Assembly (NCBI RefSeq): GCF_007990225.1
Contig: NZ_BJWF01000001.1
Coordinates: forward strand, 207,956 to 271,955
Direction: 5' to 3'
From: Enterococcus villorum
GTDB lineage: Bacteria > Bacillota > Bacilli > Lactobacillales > Enterococcaceae
Length of the DNA stretch: 64,000 nucleotides
Shown here: one piece after another, positions 9,612 to 17,960 of the stretch
How the letters are laid out: each line of letters opens with the position of its first letter
Numbering within the stretch: position 1 is the stretch's first letter
Program-made: the position numbers and the translations under genes
The notes under the pieces: generated by a model
Told to the model about the DNA's origin: nothing
Databases searched by the model: none
Seen by the model: the letters and a program-made list of their open reading frames with translations, nothing else

Positions 9612-10177
9612 TTCCTCTCTCCTTTCTTATCTATTTTTGAAAAGAATTTTATCATTTTTCTCGCCTTTAGCTATAGGTTATTCCCAATTTAGCAACGATT
9701 CATCATTAACGAACTAGAAACTTGTTCCTAAACAATCATCCGATAAAAGGAATGGATAAACCGTTTAAAAATAATCTCACTAATGATTAAACGAAAAGCC
9801 AATCTCTTCTTTCCCCCTCTCATTTTTAGAACACAAGCAACTATTGTCATTAGAGTGAACAATCAATATAGCCGATGGTACAAACCTCAATATTCAGTTA
9901 CTAATCAAAACGATCGGCCGCACACTTTTGTAAGAAATGCGTCAAAAAGATCGTTAATTTCTCATAGATACATTTTTCTACATTATACTAAAGAAAACTT
10001 TATCTTATTGTATATTTATTTCATAATGTTAGAAATAAGTGGTGTTTGTTTCTAGAATCCATTGATTAGAAAAGAAGCCCAGCCATTATGAAAACGAAAA
10101 TTTTTACTGAAAGAAACGTTTCTATTGTGTCAGTACTATTATATTTATGCGATTCACCGAAAATTTTGGTAAAAAAT
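9612..10177. other. AT-rich intergenic stretch without a supported gene
   Basis: A 90-codon plus-strand frame at 9783-10055 has no ribosome-binding site and an unlikely composition. A 36-codon frame at about 10088 also lacks one. I see no RNA gene or repeat here. Confidence 0.5.
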
Positions 10178-10204
10178 AACCAATCAATTGGAAATTGATT
10201 GGTT
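10178..10204 (-). terminator. Terminator downstream of the 10353-10841 membrane protein gene
   Basis: 12-bp perfect stem AACCAATCAATT / AATTGATTGGTT with a 3-base loop. Read on the minus strand it is followed by ATTTTTTACC, so it fits as the terminator of the gene ending at 10353, about 150 bases upstream. Confidence 0.7.
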
Positions 10205-10352
10205 TAAATGAAGGTCTATTATCTTAGTACGTTTAAAATATATTCAAAAATTCTTTCTTAATATCTAAATAATATGACACGGATATCCGTCCAAAAAACT
10301 AAGAGCCCATTATTTACGACTACTGGTTCCCATTTCCGTAAGCAGATGATGT

Positions 10353-10841
10353 TCACTCTTGATCCGAATCAATCATAATATCAATCTCTGCCTCTTCATT
10401 TAGATGCTGAGCTAAAAAAGTTACTAGTTCTTCCATTGAAGCAGAAAATTTTAACATTGGACCACGCCAACCATTACGAAAAAAATTCATTTTTATTTCA
10501 GTAGAACCTTGTGGCTGATACAATACAATTTTATTGATTTCAGAAAAAGGTACACCTTTAATATCAAAACTATTTAAAACAAGTCCTTCTTCCGTCATCC
10601 CACGACTATCTATTAAAAAACTAATGAAGATCATCGCTGATAAAACACCCTTAGCTAATTCATCCAATGTTGGCTGACTAATAAGAGTAAACCAAAGAAC
10701 TAAAACTGCAAGAAAAGGAACAACTAAGTAAACCCAACGATTTCTTACGGTTCGGTAAACAATTTCTCTTCGTACAAGCCATAAAAATAAACACATGACT
10801 AAGACAAATAGAAACAATAACAAAGTAAATATACTGATCAT
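10353..10841 (-). CDS. Membrane protein with three N-terminal TM segments and a cytosolic domain
   Basis: 162 residues. Hydrophobic segments lie at about 4-23, 37-55 and 62-79. They are followed by a soluble region starting RGMTEEGLVLNSFDIKGVPF, with alternating beta-like stretches (INKIVLYQPQ, TEIKMNFF), and an acidic tail. The layout resembles DUF5673-like or PH-like membrane proteins of Firmicutes, but I cannot name the family with certainty. The ATG is preceded by AGAGGGAT. A hairpin with a T run lies downstream. The upstream neighbour on the same strand ends 110 bases away behind its own hairpin, so the two are probably separate transcripts. Confidence 0.7.
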   Translation of the reverse strand: MISIFTLLLFLFVLVMCLFLWLVRREIVYRTVRNRWVYLVVPFLAVLVLWFTLISQPTLDELAKGVLSAMIFISFLIDSRGMTEEGLVLNSFDIKGVPFSEINKIVLYQPQGSTEIKMNFFRNGWRGPMLKFSASMEELVTFLAQHLNEEAEIDIMIDSDQE

Positions 10842-10902
10842 TTCACTATCCCTCTTTTACCTTTTTAAAACGTTAGAAAAAGAAATAAAAATTACAAAGC
10901 AA

Positions 10903-10931
10903 AAGGACGTGCAGTATCGATTTCGTTACCG
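10903..10931 (-). terminator. Hairpin downstream of the DUF2187-like gene
   Basis: Imperfect 12-bp stem (GGACGTGCAGTA with TACCGCATGTCC, one mismatch), flanked on the minus strand by TTTTGCTTT. It lies 20 bases after the stop at 10952. Confidence 0.5.
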
Positions 10932-10951
10932 CATGTCCAAAATCTTTTTTC

Positions 10952-11149
10952 TTATTCAAATGTATCATATTTCGCTACAACCATACTTGCTTTTTCTTCT
11001 AATAATTCTTGGTCTTCTATTGCACATTGAGCAACTTTGACTACGGCACAATTCGTCATTTTTGAAACAACTTCTCCCATGACTGTTTTTGTAAACCCAA
11101 TAGGCTTACATAAATATTGCTCACCCAAATTAATCATCTCTTCCGTCAT
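10952..11149 (-). CDS. DUF2187-like small protein
   Basis: 65 residues from the ATG at 11149, which is preceded by AGGAGGATTTTG. A further upstream ATG at 11170 would place the start before the ribosome site and is rejected. The chain has a small beta-barrel look (KPIGFTKTVMGEVVSKM..CAVVKVAQC, ending EEKASMVVAKYDTFE). This matches the pattern of DUF2187/YkvS-type proteins, which have an SH3-like KOW fold of unknown role. The family call is by pattern only. Confidence 0.65.
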   Translation of the reverse strand: MTEEMINLGEQYLCKPIGFTKTVMGEVVSKMTNCAVVKVAQCAIEDQELLEEKASMVVAKYDTFE

Positions 11150-11475
11150 CAAAATCCTCCTAAACTGCAAAAAATTTATTGTAAAAGGTTCTTATCTCTT
11201 GATTTCTCATTTTTTGAATACTTTCCAACTAAAATTGATGTCAGTCCATTTCCTCTTCACAGGAACCTTACTGGCATTATAGCGCACTGTTTTCGTTTTC
11301 ACAATTAAAATAGTCGATGAATGCAAAAGATTTTTCCATCATAAAATAATATTTGTTTATTTTAAACAATTTGTAAGCGGAATGGTTTATTCTATCATGA
11401 TAAAATAAATTTTTTATTTTATTTTTAAGAAAAAACATTATAATAGTAAAAAGGCTAGACAAAAGGAGTAAACAA
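11150..11475. other. Intergenic region with promoter of the C39-like peptidase gene
   Basis: AT-rich. A TATAAT hexamer sits at 11439-11444, about 30 bases before the next gene, within a run of AAAATAAA/TTTTTATTTT inverted sequence. Short frames here lack ribosome sites. Confidence 0.45.
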
Positions 11476-12219
11476 ATGAAAAAAAGTGTTGGTAAAAAAA
11501 TTCTATTCTTAGGCGTTCTAGTATTTATTGTTTTTTCTAGTCTCACTTATTTATTTGATCGAAACGATAAAGAGTCAACGACGATTACCTCTGGAGAAAA
11601 AGTAAGTTCGACTGATAAAAAACAAGTATTACTAGATGTGCCTTTAGAAAACCAATTGGAGGAACCAGCGTTAGAGAATGGGTGTGAGGTTACTTCTTTA
11701 TCCATGTTACTCTCTTATTACGGGTATCAGACATCAAAAAATCAATTGGCTAAACAGTTAAATTATGTTCCTGTCTTCAATGCAGACGGCACGCATGGTG
11801 ATCCTAATGAAGGATTCGTTGGTGATATTACTGGTGGAGATTGGGCAATGGGCGTTTATGTCCCCCCGATTGCTTCATTAGCGCAACAAATCGTAAAAAC
11901 CGATTACCATACGGAATCAAAAACTGATGCTACCTTAAAAGATATTAAAAAAGCTTTACAAAAAGGACATCCAATATGGACTTCTGTTACATTAGACTTC
12001 CAAGTTCCCAGTGAAAACGACTTCCTTACTTGGCAAACAAATAACGGAAAAGTCAGGGTCACGCCACTCGTTCATGCTTGCGTGGTCACGGGTTATGACA
12101 AAGACACCATCTATGTGAATGACCCTTATGGAAAAAAAGACCGTGCTGTACCAATCAAAGACTTTGAAGCTATTTTTACAGCAATGGGCGGGCAAATGCT
12201 CACTTTGGAGAAAAGCTAG
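11476..12219 (+). CDS. Exported or membrane-anchored C39-like cysteine peptidase
   Basis: 247 residues. Residues 1-30 form an N-terminal anchor or signal (KKILFLGVLVFIVFSSLTYLF). They are followed by a short linker and a C39-like papain-fold domain (peptidase_C39_2). The likely nucleophile is the Cys in LENGCEVTSLSMLL (about residue 73). The active His lies in VHACVVTGYD, followed by VNDPYGK supplying the Asp. Unlike bacteriocin-processing C39 peptidases there is no ABC transporter attached. The substrate is unknown; the extracellular location is inferred from the N-terminus. AAAGGAG precedes the ATG. A GTG-start gene follows 59 bases downstream on the same strand, so the two may be co-transcribed. 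Confidence 0.85.
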   Translation: MKKSVGKKILFLGVLVFIVFSSLTYLFDRNDKESTTITSGEKVSSTDKKQVLLDVPLENQLEEPALENGCEVTSLSMLLSYYGYQTSKNQLAKQLNYVPVFNADGTHGDPNEGFVGDITGGDWAMGVYVPPIASLAQQIVKTDYHTESKTDATLKDIKKALQKGHPIWTSVTLDFQVPSENDFLTWQTNNGKVRVTPLVHACVVTGYDKDTIYVNDPYGKKDRAVPIKDFEAIFTAMGGQMLTLEKS

Positions 12220-12278
12220 TATTTAGTTAAAAAATACCTTATACTCTAGCTAAATACCATTCGAAAGGACGGCAAGAG

Positions 12279-12704
12279 GTGGAAAGATTTATTCATAAAA
12301 AAAGAGATCCTAATGAAATACCCATTATTTTCGTTCGTGATGCCAGAGGAAACACTCCATTTAAAGTCTCAGTAAATGAGTGGACCAACCGCTACAGCCC
12401 TCTTTCTCTTAATGAACTAGAAATCAAACTATATCGACAAGCTTTAGCTTACTATTCTGAAAAGGACTATTCCAAAGCAATCGATTTATTAAAATATCTG
12501 ATTTCACAAACTAGTTATACACATTTTGAATATATTGAGCGTCTAGCAACAATCTATCAAATCATTGATGAACCCATAAAAGAACTCCAACTTCTCAATT
12601 CGGCTTTATCTGTCGCTGAACTGATTTCTCTTCCTTCTGCTTTGATAAAAAAATTAGAAAAAAGAAGGACTCACGTGAAAGAAAAACTTTATAGTAACTG
12701 GTAA
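12279..12704 (+). CDS. TPR-like hypothetical protein
   Basis: 141 residues from GTG, with AAAGGA upstream at suitable spacing. The central part (LNELEIKLYRQALAYYSEKDYSKAIDLLKYLI, then FEYIERLATIYQIIDEPIKELQLL) has the helix-pair pattern of tetratricopeptide repeats, which usually mediate protein contacts. It has no membrane segment. It lies 59 bases after the C39-like peptidase gene on the same strand and ends before a bidirectional terminator. The function is unknown. Confidence 0.75.
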   Translation: MERFIHKKRDPNEIPIIFVRDARGNTPFKVSVNEWTNRYSPLSLNELEIKLYRQALAYYSEKDYSKAIDLLKYLISQTSYTHFEYIERLATIYQIIDEPIKELQLLNSALSVAELISLPSALIKKLEKRRTHVKEKLYSNW

Positions 12705-12818
12705 TTTTTAGGGAATGAATGCCAGATGTGTTAAGGATAAAATTTTACAACTATTAGAAAATAAAATAAGTAAAATAGACACAACAATGTTCTTATAAAT
12801 AAAAATCATACAAAATAA

Positions 12819-12864
12819 AGTCCAACCAAAGAGGAAAAATACTTTCCTTTTTGGTTGGACTTTT
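12819..12864. terminator. Bidirectional terminator between convergent genes
   Basis: 12-bp stem AGTCCAACCAAA / TTTGGTTGGACT, with a T run on the plus side and A/T runs on both. It separates the plus-strand TPR-like gene from the minus-strand YxeA gene. Confidence 0.85.
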
Positions 12865-12893
12865 AACTTTTTGTTTACATAATAAAAATATAG

Positions 12894-13265
12894 TTATTCA
12901 ATAATTGCTAAAGCTTTTTTAGGAACTTCTTGTCTTTTGACTTCTTCATAGCTTTCAACATGGGCACCTTTATTCGTTAATTTCAAATAGCGTCCTTCTT
13001 TTAAGACGGTCAGACCATTAAAGGAAATGGTCCGTTCATGACCATTTTTATCTGCAGCTTTTTGTATATAAGTAGCAGTGCCATATGAATTGACTTCATC
13101 TGGTTTTTTCGTCTTTACATAGACTTCTCCTTTGGTCACCAATGGATTTAGCTGATCCAATACCCCAGCTATCTCGTCAGATGAATGAAGTGTATAAAAC
13201 TTCAAACCAACTAATGCAATTCCAGAAAATAACACGACACCAATGATACTTTTTATTACTTTCAT
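12894..13265 (-). CDS. YxeA family (DUF1093) secreted protein
   Basis: 123 residues with an N-terminal hydrophobic segment (IIGVVLFSGIALVGLKFY), then an OB-like domain. Conserved YxeA features are YVKTKKPDEV..YGTATYIQKAADKNGHERTISF and the RYLKLTNKGAHVESYEEV stretch. It is probably exported or anchored. The family function is unknown; homologues are often near antimicrobial peptide-response genes, but nothing here links it to one. A GGAGGT-type ribosome site precedes the ATG. Confidence 0.85.
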   Translation of the reverse strand: MKVIKSIIGVVLFSGIALVGLKFYTLHSSDEIAGVLDQLNPLVTKGEVYVKTKKPDEVNSYGTATYIQKAADKNGHERTISFNGLTVLKEGRYLKLTNKGAHVESYEEVKRQEVPKKALAIIE

Positions 13266-13365
13266 CTTCCTACCTCCTATTTCTCTTTTATTATAGAAAG
13301 AAAAAGAAATTTCTTCATCCGCCTTTGGATGGAATTTTTTCTCAGTCTTTAGCTTGTACGCTCAC

Positions 13366-13405
13366 AAAAAAAAACACCCAAAACAGAACAAACTGCTTTG
13401 AGCGT
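13366..13405 (-). terminator. Terminator downstream of the 62-residue ORF
   Basis: On the minus strand ACGCTCAAA-G-CAG pairs (with G-U wobbles) with CTG-TTTTGGGTGT, followed by nine T residues. It lies about 60 bases past the stop at 13463. Confidence 0.75.
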
Positions 13406-13462
13406 TTTTGACTGTTTCACTTCGAAACGATCATTTTCCAGGCTACTTAGATACTTTTCTTA

Positions 13463-13651
13463 TTAATATAAACGCGTTGGATCATAATGATAAGTGACCT
13501 GACCATTTAACCCTGCCTTGCCGACTATATACTTTCGATTTTCCAATTTTAGCCAAGCTTCACGAAATAGCAGGACTTCTTCTCTTTTAACATCTATTTT
13601 TTCAATTTTTCCATCAATTAATTCTTGGATAAGTGATTCGTATGGATTCAT
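13463..13651 (-). CDS. Small hypothetical protein, 62 residues
   Basis: A clear GGAGGGG ribosome site precedes the ATG and a terminator follows, so the frame is credible. The N-terminal half is acidic and helical (NPYESLIQELIDGKIEKIDV). The C-terminal half has a basic beta-like stretch (YIVGKAGLNGQVTYHYDP). It has no membrane segment, and I recognise no family. Confidence 0.65.
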   Translation of the reverse strand: MNPYESLIQELIDGKIEKIDVKREEVLLFREAWLKLENRKYIVGKAGLNGQVTYHYDPTRLY

Positions 13652-14013
13652 TATTCCCCTCCGTTACATCAGTTGGCTGTAAAGATCAATTCATCATCCA
13701 TCCTTTAGTTTCTAGTTTCTGAATCACTATGTACATTCGTGTCCAGTATTTTACGTTTAGCGTACCTTAAATGCTTTTTGCTCCTATTTATGAAATAAGT
13801 CGGCAAATTAGATGAGAACAACGACAGACAATGATTATTATTTTACTCCATGAAAGTTTCATTTTTTCTCTCCATCCAATTATAACAAGAATAATTTTAT
13901 TAATCAAAAGACCCTCTTTTCCATTTGCATTCCTTCCTTTATAGAAATACTTGCATCATTTAATACAAAGTGTTATTTTGTATGATAGACTATTTAATAG
14001 GGGAGGAACATTC
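13652..14013. other. Intergenic region holding the promoters of two divergent small genes
   Basis: AT-rich. A TATGAT hexamer at 13981-13986 precedes the plus-strand gene by about 30 bases. No gene or repeat was found. Confidence 0.4.
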
Positions 14014-14271
14014 GTGGTTACAATCGGTCAGCTCGTTTTTTATATTCCTTTTTTTATCATGTTAAGTATCCTTCTTTATTACATAAACTGGACCAAAAGA
14101 AAGTTATCTGTTTTATTTTTTTCGCTCCCATGCACTTACTTTACTTATCAAATCTTTTCATTTCGCCATTGGGAAACGCCAGCGACACTCATTAGACATA
14201 TCATCGGTTTTGTTTTTTCAATGATTCTTTTGATTTTTTGGCTTTTCTTTTTGTACAGAAATCAAAAATAA
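14014..14271 (+). CDS. Small integral membrane protein, 85 residues
   Basis: Start chosen at GTG 14014 because GGGGAGG lies 7 bases upstream; the longer frame from 13951 would run through the promoter. Three hydrophobic segments are evident (GQLVFYIPFFIMLSILLYYI, VLFFSLPCTYFTYQIF, IIGFVFSMILLIFWLFFLY), separated by short basic loops. No family is recognised. It is convergent with the next gene and shares a terminator with it. Confidence 0.65.
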   Translation: MVTIGQLVFYIPFFIMLSILLYYINWTKRKLSVLFFSLPCTYFTYQIFSFRHWETPATLIRHIIGFVFSMILLIFWLFFLYRNQK

Positions 14272-14326
14272 TAGCATAGATATCCTATTTTCTTAAATAA
14301 AAAAGAGAGACAACAAAGAAACAAAT

Positions 14327-14379
14327 GAACCGACCTCCAAAAAGTTAGACCAAAAATCTAATTTTTTGGAGGTCGGTTC
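14327..14379. terminator. Bidirectional terminator
   Basis: Long stem GAACCGACCTCC...GGAGGTCGGTTC with an inner AAAAAgTTAGA/TCTAATTTTTT part. It lies between convergent genes ending at 14271 and 14418. Confidence 0.88.
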
Positions 14380-14417
14380 AAAATCAAGTAACTTCATTTA
14401 CTCTCTATTTTTATTTG

Positions 14418-14609
14418 TTATTCATTGACACCGAAAAAAGATTTAAATCGTTCAAAAATAGAACCTTGCTTTAATTCAATGAATTTTTGAGCTACAGGAA
14501 ATTTATCTTCCAATACTTCTTTATTTGAGTCAATCAAATTTTTTGCTTCTTCGTATTTTTTTTCCTTGCATAATTGTTTGACTTCATTTAATACATCACC
14601 AGCACTCAT
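14418..14609 (-). CDS. Small helical hypothetical protein, 63 residues
   Basis: Starts with ATG after AGGTGAG. Predicted to be helical and charged (MSAGDVLNEVKQLCKEKKYEEAK...), like a short TPR-type helical hairpin, with an amphipathic C-terminus (GSIFERFKSFFGVNE). No known family. It lies between two terminators. Confidence 0.65.
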   Translation of the reverse strand: MSAGDVLNEVKQLCKEKKYEEAKNLIDSNKEVLEDKFPVAQKFIELKQGSIFERFKSFFGVNE

Positions 14610-14723
14610 TTTCTCACCTACTTCAGCTTATTTAAATATTTTTGCTTTAAGTTTTTTTTAAGGTAAAACCCTTATGATTCATTTATCCCAAATAAACTTT
14701 TTTCATTTTTTACTCCGAAGAGA

Positions 14724-14746
14724 AACTGTATCCCTGTGATACAGTT
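14724..14746. terminator. Small hairpin downstream of the universal stress protein gene
   Basis: 9-bp stem AACTGTATC / GATACAGTT with a 5-base loop, T-rich on the plus side only. It sits about 120 bases past the uspA-like stop; its use as a terminator of that gene is uncertain. Confidence 0.4.
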
Positions 14747-14864
14747 TTCTTTTGGTCTTTTTTTAAAACAGTAGTTTTTTCACTTACCTATTCTTACTTA
14801 TATAGAGAAATTCATCAAATGGACAATCAATTATCGTAGCGAAATGATGAATGTTTCATACAAA

Positions 14865-15299
14865 CTATTTCACGACAAGAACACTACAAGGTGCATGGGT
14901 AACAATATGAGACGCGGTAGACCCCACTAGAGCTTGCTGAATCGCACCTTTTCCTGTTGCACCTAGCACAATTAAATCAATGGCTTCTTGTTGCGGAAAC
15001 ACCGTACCGATTAGATTACGTGGATCGCCTGTTTCGACAATTGCATGAATATCAGTGAGTCCATACTCTTTTGCATCATGAATTTTCTTTAACATTTCTA
15101 CTTCTATTTTTTGTTTTTCTTCCGCATAGATTTTTGAAAAGGCATATGCACTATGGGTTAATTCCACTTGATTGATCACCGAAACAATAAATAATTCTGC
15201 TTCATTATCTTTGGCTAAATCGAGAGCTTCCAAAAAAGCTTGTTCGGATTGCTTTGAACCGTCCACTGCTACCATTATTTTTTGATACCTCTTACTCAT
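14865..15299 (-). CDS. Universal stress protein, UspA family
   Basis: 144 residues, the usual single-domain length. It starts KIMVAVDGSKQSEQAF, with the nucleotide-binding Asp in the first strand. It ends with the ATP-binding signature G-2x-G-9x-G-S (VLGATGKGAIQQALVGSTASHIV) and the terminal PCSVLVVK strand. This places it in the ATP-binding UspA subclass, a soluble dimeric stress protein. GGAGGCG precedes the ATG. It is monocistronic and divergent from the LysM gene. Confidence 0.94.
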   Translation of the reverse strand: MSKRYQKIMVAVDGSKQSEQAFLEALDLAKDNEAELFIVSVINQVELTHSAYAFSKIYAEEKQKIEVEMLKKIHDAKEYGLTDIHAIVETGDPRNLIGTVFPQQEAIDLIVLGATGKGAIQQALVGSTASHIVTHAPCSVLVVK

Positions 15300-15438
15300 G
15301 AAATCGCCTCCTTGTTTCTATTATTGTAACATCACTTACCAAATTAAAAAAAAATTTACACTGTTTGTGTTTATTTTTGTATTTTTTTCGAAAAATGTAG
15401 CTTTTTTTTATTTTTTTCAGTGTTTATTTTTCTCATCA

Positions 15439-15554
15439 AAACGGTTTGTGAAATGTTTATTTTAACCGTTTATGACGGTTTTCTCATTATTTTTCACATT
15501 TTATGATAATCTAATTGTTACAAAAAACGTATCTTTGTTACAAAGTGTCACAAA
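15439..15554 (+). promoter_or_regulatory. Repeat-rich upstream region of the LysM protein gene
   Basis: An inverted pair AAACGGTT (15439-15446) / AACCGTTT (15464-15471) is followed by direct repeats TTGTTACAAA (15515-15524), TTGTTACAAA (15535-15544) and GTGTCACAAA (15545-15554). The repeats are spaced 20 and 10 bases apart, so they lie on one face of the helix. The half-sites resemble WalR boxes (TGTWAH) but the spacing is one base short of that consensus. Confidence 0.45.
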
Positions 15555-15642
15555 GCTTTCACCTATGAAATATTTTCTCATGGTAAAGTATTCCTCGTTG
15601 AACACAACAAATTTATTTTTTAACTTACGAAGGAGATTCTAC

Positions 15643-16239
15643 ATGAAATCACTTAAAACATTACTACTTGGAACAACTTTGACTGCCGGCGCTTTATTCT
15701 TTATGGGAACATCTGCACATGCGGACGAAGCTTATACTGTCCAATCAGGTGATACATTATCAACGATCTCTCAAAAATACGTTGGTGATAACTCTTTGAT
15801 CCAAACGATTGCAGAAAAAAATTCAATTTCAAATATTAATTTGATCTATGCAGGTCAACAATTAACTATTCCTACAGGTAGCCAATCTGTGGCAGCTCAA
15901 CCAGTACAACACACACAAGCACAACCTGCGGCTCAACCTGTTAAACAAAATACAGCTGCAAAAGCAACTCCTGCAGTGGCTCAAACAACACAAGCTACAC
16001 AAACAACTACTGCTACAAGCACAAATGCAGCGAAAGAATGGATTGCACAAAAAGAATCAAGTGGTTCTTACACAGCAACAAATGGTCGTTACATCGGACG
16101 TTACCAATTAGATTCTTCTTACTTAAATGGTGACTATTCAGCAGCAAACCAAGAAAGAGTTGCTGAACAATACGTAGCATCTCGTTATGGTTCATGGGAA
16201 GCAGCGAAAGCTTTCTGGGAAGCAAACGGTTGGTACTAA
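15643..16239 (+). CDS. Secreted LysM protein with C-terminal transglycosylase-like domain
   Basis: 198 residues from the ATG preceded by AAGGAG; a longer frame from 15472 is not supported. A signal peptide (residues 1-27, cleaved near SAHADEA) is followed by one LysM domain (YTVQSGDTLSTISQKYVGD...IYAGQQLTIP). An Ala/Gln/Thr-rich low-complexity linker comes next. The C-terminal domain (AAKEWIAQKESSGSYTA, then GRYIGRYQLDSSYLNGDYS) ends in WEANGWY. The architecture matches aggregation-promoting-factor/LysM proteins of lactobacilli and enterococci, which bind peptidoglycan. The Glu in KESSG is the expected transglycosylase acid. Wall binding is well supported; lytic activity is inferred. Likely highly expressed. 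Confidence 0.9.
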   Translation: MKSLKTLLLGTTLTAGALFFMGTSAHADEAYTVQSGDTLSTISQKYVGDNSLIQTIAEKNSISNINLIYAGQQLTIPTGSQSVAAQPVQHTQAQPAAQPVKQNTAAKATPAVAQTTQATQTTTATSTNAAKEWIAQKESSGSYTATNGRYIGRYQLDSSYLNGDYSAANQERVAEQYVASRYGSWEAAKAFWEANGWY

Positions 16240-16257
16240 TATAAAAAGGAAACTTTT

Positions 16258-16295
16258 AAAGGCAAAGACTCATGGTGAGTCCTTGCCTTTTTTAT
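16258..16295 (+). terminator. Terminator of the LysM protein gene
   Basis: Stem AAAGGCAAAGACTCA / TGAGTCCTTGCCTTT with one mismatch, 3-base loop and a following T run. Confidence 0.9.
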
Positions 16296-16303
16296 TTGTG
16301 TTT

Positions 16304-16745
16304 TTATTTAAATTTTCTTACTTTGTATTTTTTATATCGTTTCACTTTTTTGATACCCCACTCGTAATGACTTGCAGTAGACGAAATGAAATAACTTCCT
16401 AGTGTTGTATTCCCTATCCAAGCAAATTGCTTTTTCTGAAATAACTCCTCGTTTTTAAACAAACGCAACATGGACATAACTTGTTGATGGCTTTCTTTCA
16501 ATAATTTTTTTGCAGTAGCTAAAGATGTTCCTTGATATTTTTCAACAAATTCTTGATTCATCTCTCCATAGTTGCGCCAATTATAAGGTTCAGGTAAAAA
16601 CTTTTTTCCTTCTCCTTGAAGATTACTATTGATCCATTGTAGTAATAATTGATGCCGCTCATAAAGATGAATCAATTAAATTCCATAATTCATCAAAACG
16701 TAATGTGGCTGCTTCCAGTAATTCTTCTTTCGTCTTTGGACGCAA
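16304..16745 (-). pseudogene. ClbS/DfsB (DUF1706) family four-helix protein, internal deletion
   Basis: The 3' part encodes a recognisable ClbS/DfsB-like domain (YERHQLLLQWINSNLQGEG, EPYNWRNYGEMN, TTLGSYFISSTASHYEWGIKK). The usual N-terminus is present just upstream in another frame (TTG start at 16745 after AAAGGAG: RPKTKEELLEAATLRFDELWNLIDSS, then TGA at 16659-16661). The two parts meet at about 16665 with roughly 25-30 family residues missing between them, so a short deletion removed them and shifted the frame. A truncated product from the ATG at 16675 is possible but lacks the first helix. DUF1706 proteins are DinB-like four-helix bundles. Confidence 0.75.
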
Positions 16746-16862
16746 TGGAATCACTCCTTTATCAAACATCTTTACATCCATTATATCATTTGTTTTTTTT
16801 AATACTATTTTACAGAATATAAAAAAAACCTCACCTTTTGATTTATTCCCTATAAGTGAGAC

Positions 16863-16915
16863 AATAAAACAAAACGGCTTTTGATATGATGCATCAAAAG
16901 CCGTCTTGTTTTATT
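16863..16915. terminator. Bidirectional terminator after the threonine dehydratase gene
   Basis: AATAAAACAAAACGGCTTTTGAT pairs with ATCAAAAGCCGTCTTGTTTTATT around a 7-base loop. It carries A and T runs on both sides. Confidence 0.9.
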
Positions 16916-16952
16916 AAAGTATCCAATCTATTCAATTTTCCTCGATGTTTTT

Positions 16953-17960
16953 TCACTTTAGTTCATTAGCTAAAGTGAAATGTCCGATAACGTCGATAAT
17001 TTTATTTAAATCAACATTCCCACCAGATACTATCGCGATCACTTTTTTTCCATGAACATACTTGTCCACTTTTCTTGAAAGGATAGCGGCGGTCGCTAAC
17101 GCACCAGAACCTTCTACGATAATTTTCGTTCGTTGAATTAAATCTTTCATTGCGACTTCAATTTCTTCTTCTGTTACGGTAATCATATCATCGACGAGTT
17201 CTTTGACCACCTCAAAAGTTAATTTTCCAGGATATTCAACAGCACAACCATCCGCAATTGTTGGATTGATCTTGTGCCCAATTCGTTTTCCTTCATTATA
17301 AGAAGCAGTCATTCCATGAATGTTTTCTGCCTGAACGCCAATGACTTGGATATGCACATTAAAACTTTTTAGTGCGGTCGCTATGCCTGCAATTAAGCCA
17401 CCTCCGCCCACAGGTACAAGAACCGTATCAACATCCCAAGCAGCATCTAAAATTTCTAATCCTACCGTTCCTTGCCCAGCCATCACATAGGCGTCATCAT
17501 AAGGAGGAATATATGTCACATCTGTCTGTCCCACCAACATTTCACAATACTCTTTTGCTTCATCAAATCCTTTGCCATGTAAAATGACCTTTGCTCCATA
17601 GTTTTCTGTTGCTTTCACTTTTGCCATTGGCGCTGTTTCTGGCATGACAATGGTGCTTTTTATCCCTAGTAATTTTGATGTCAATGCTACTCCTTGTGCA
17701 TGGTTTCCAGCAGATACAGCGATGACCCCTTGACGTTTTTCTTCTTCTGTCAGTTGCACAATTTTATTAAATGCGCCTCTAAATTTAAAAGAACCTGTTA
17801 ACTGCATATTTTCTAATTTTAAAAAAACTTGGCCGCCAGTAAAAGCAGAAAGAAACATGGTTTGAATTAACGGGGTTGTTCGAACATATTCTTTGATGTT
17901 TTTTTTCGCTTCATTAATCGTTTCAATAGAAATAGGTAATTTTACCGTCTCTTTTATCAT
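16953..17960 (-). CDS. tdcB: Catabolic-type threonine/serine dehydratase
   Basis: 335-residue PLP-dependent fold-type II lyase. It converts threonine (or serine) to the 2-oxo acid and ammonia. The PLP lysine lies in GSFKFRGAFNK (about residue 57), the phosphate-binding glycine loop in VPVGGGGLIAGIA, and SAGNHAQGVA is also diagnostic. It lacks the C-terminal ACT regulatory domain of biosynthetic IlvA, favouring the catabolic form. Its ATG directly follows the TAA of the alanine dehydrogenase gene, with AGGAG inside that gene's end, so the two are one operon. Pairing with Ald suggests amino acid catabolism to pyruvate and 2-oxobutyrate. Confidence 0.9.
   Translation of the reverse strand: MIKETVKLPISIETINEAKKNIKEYVRTTPLIQTMFLSAFTGGQVFLKLENMQLTGSFKFRGAFNKIVQLTEEEKRQGVIAVSAGNHAQGVALTSKLLGIKSTIVMPETAPMAKVKATENYGAKVILHGKGFDEAKEYCEMLVGQTDVTYIPPYDDAYVMAGQGTVGLEILDAAWDVDTVLVPVGGGGLIAGIATALKSFNVHIQVIGVQAENIHGMTASYNEGKRIGHKINPTIADGCAVEYPGKLTFEVVKELVDDMITVTEEEIEVAMKDLIQRTKIIVEGSGALATAAILSRKVDKYVHGKKVIAIVSGGNVDLNKIIDVIGHFTLANELK

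Noticed and set aside
9783..10055. 90-codon plus-strand frame
   Set aside because: No Shine-Dalgarno, no protein-like pattern, AT-rich intergenic context.
10088..10198. 36-codon plus-strand frame ending in a hairpin
   Set aside because: No ribosome site; the hairpin fits better as a minus-strand terminator.
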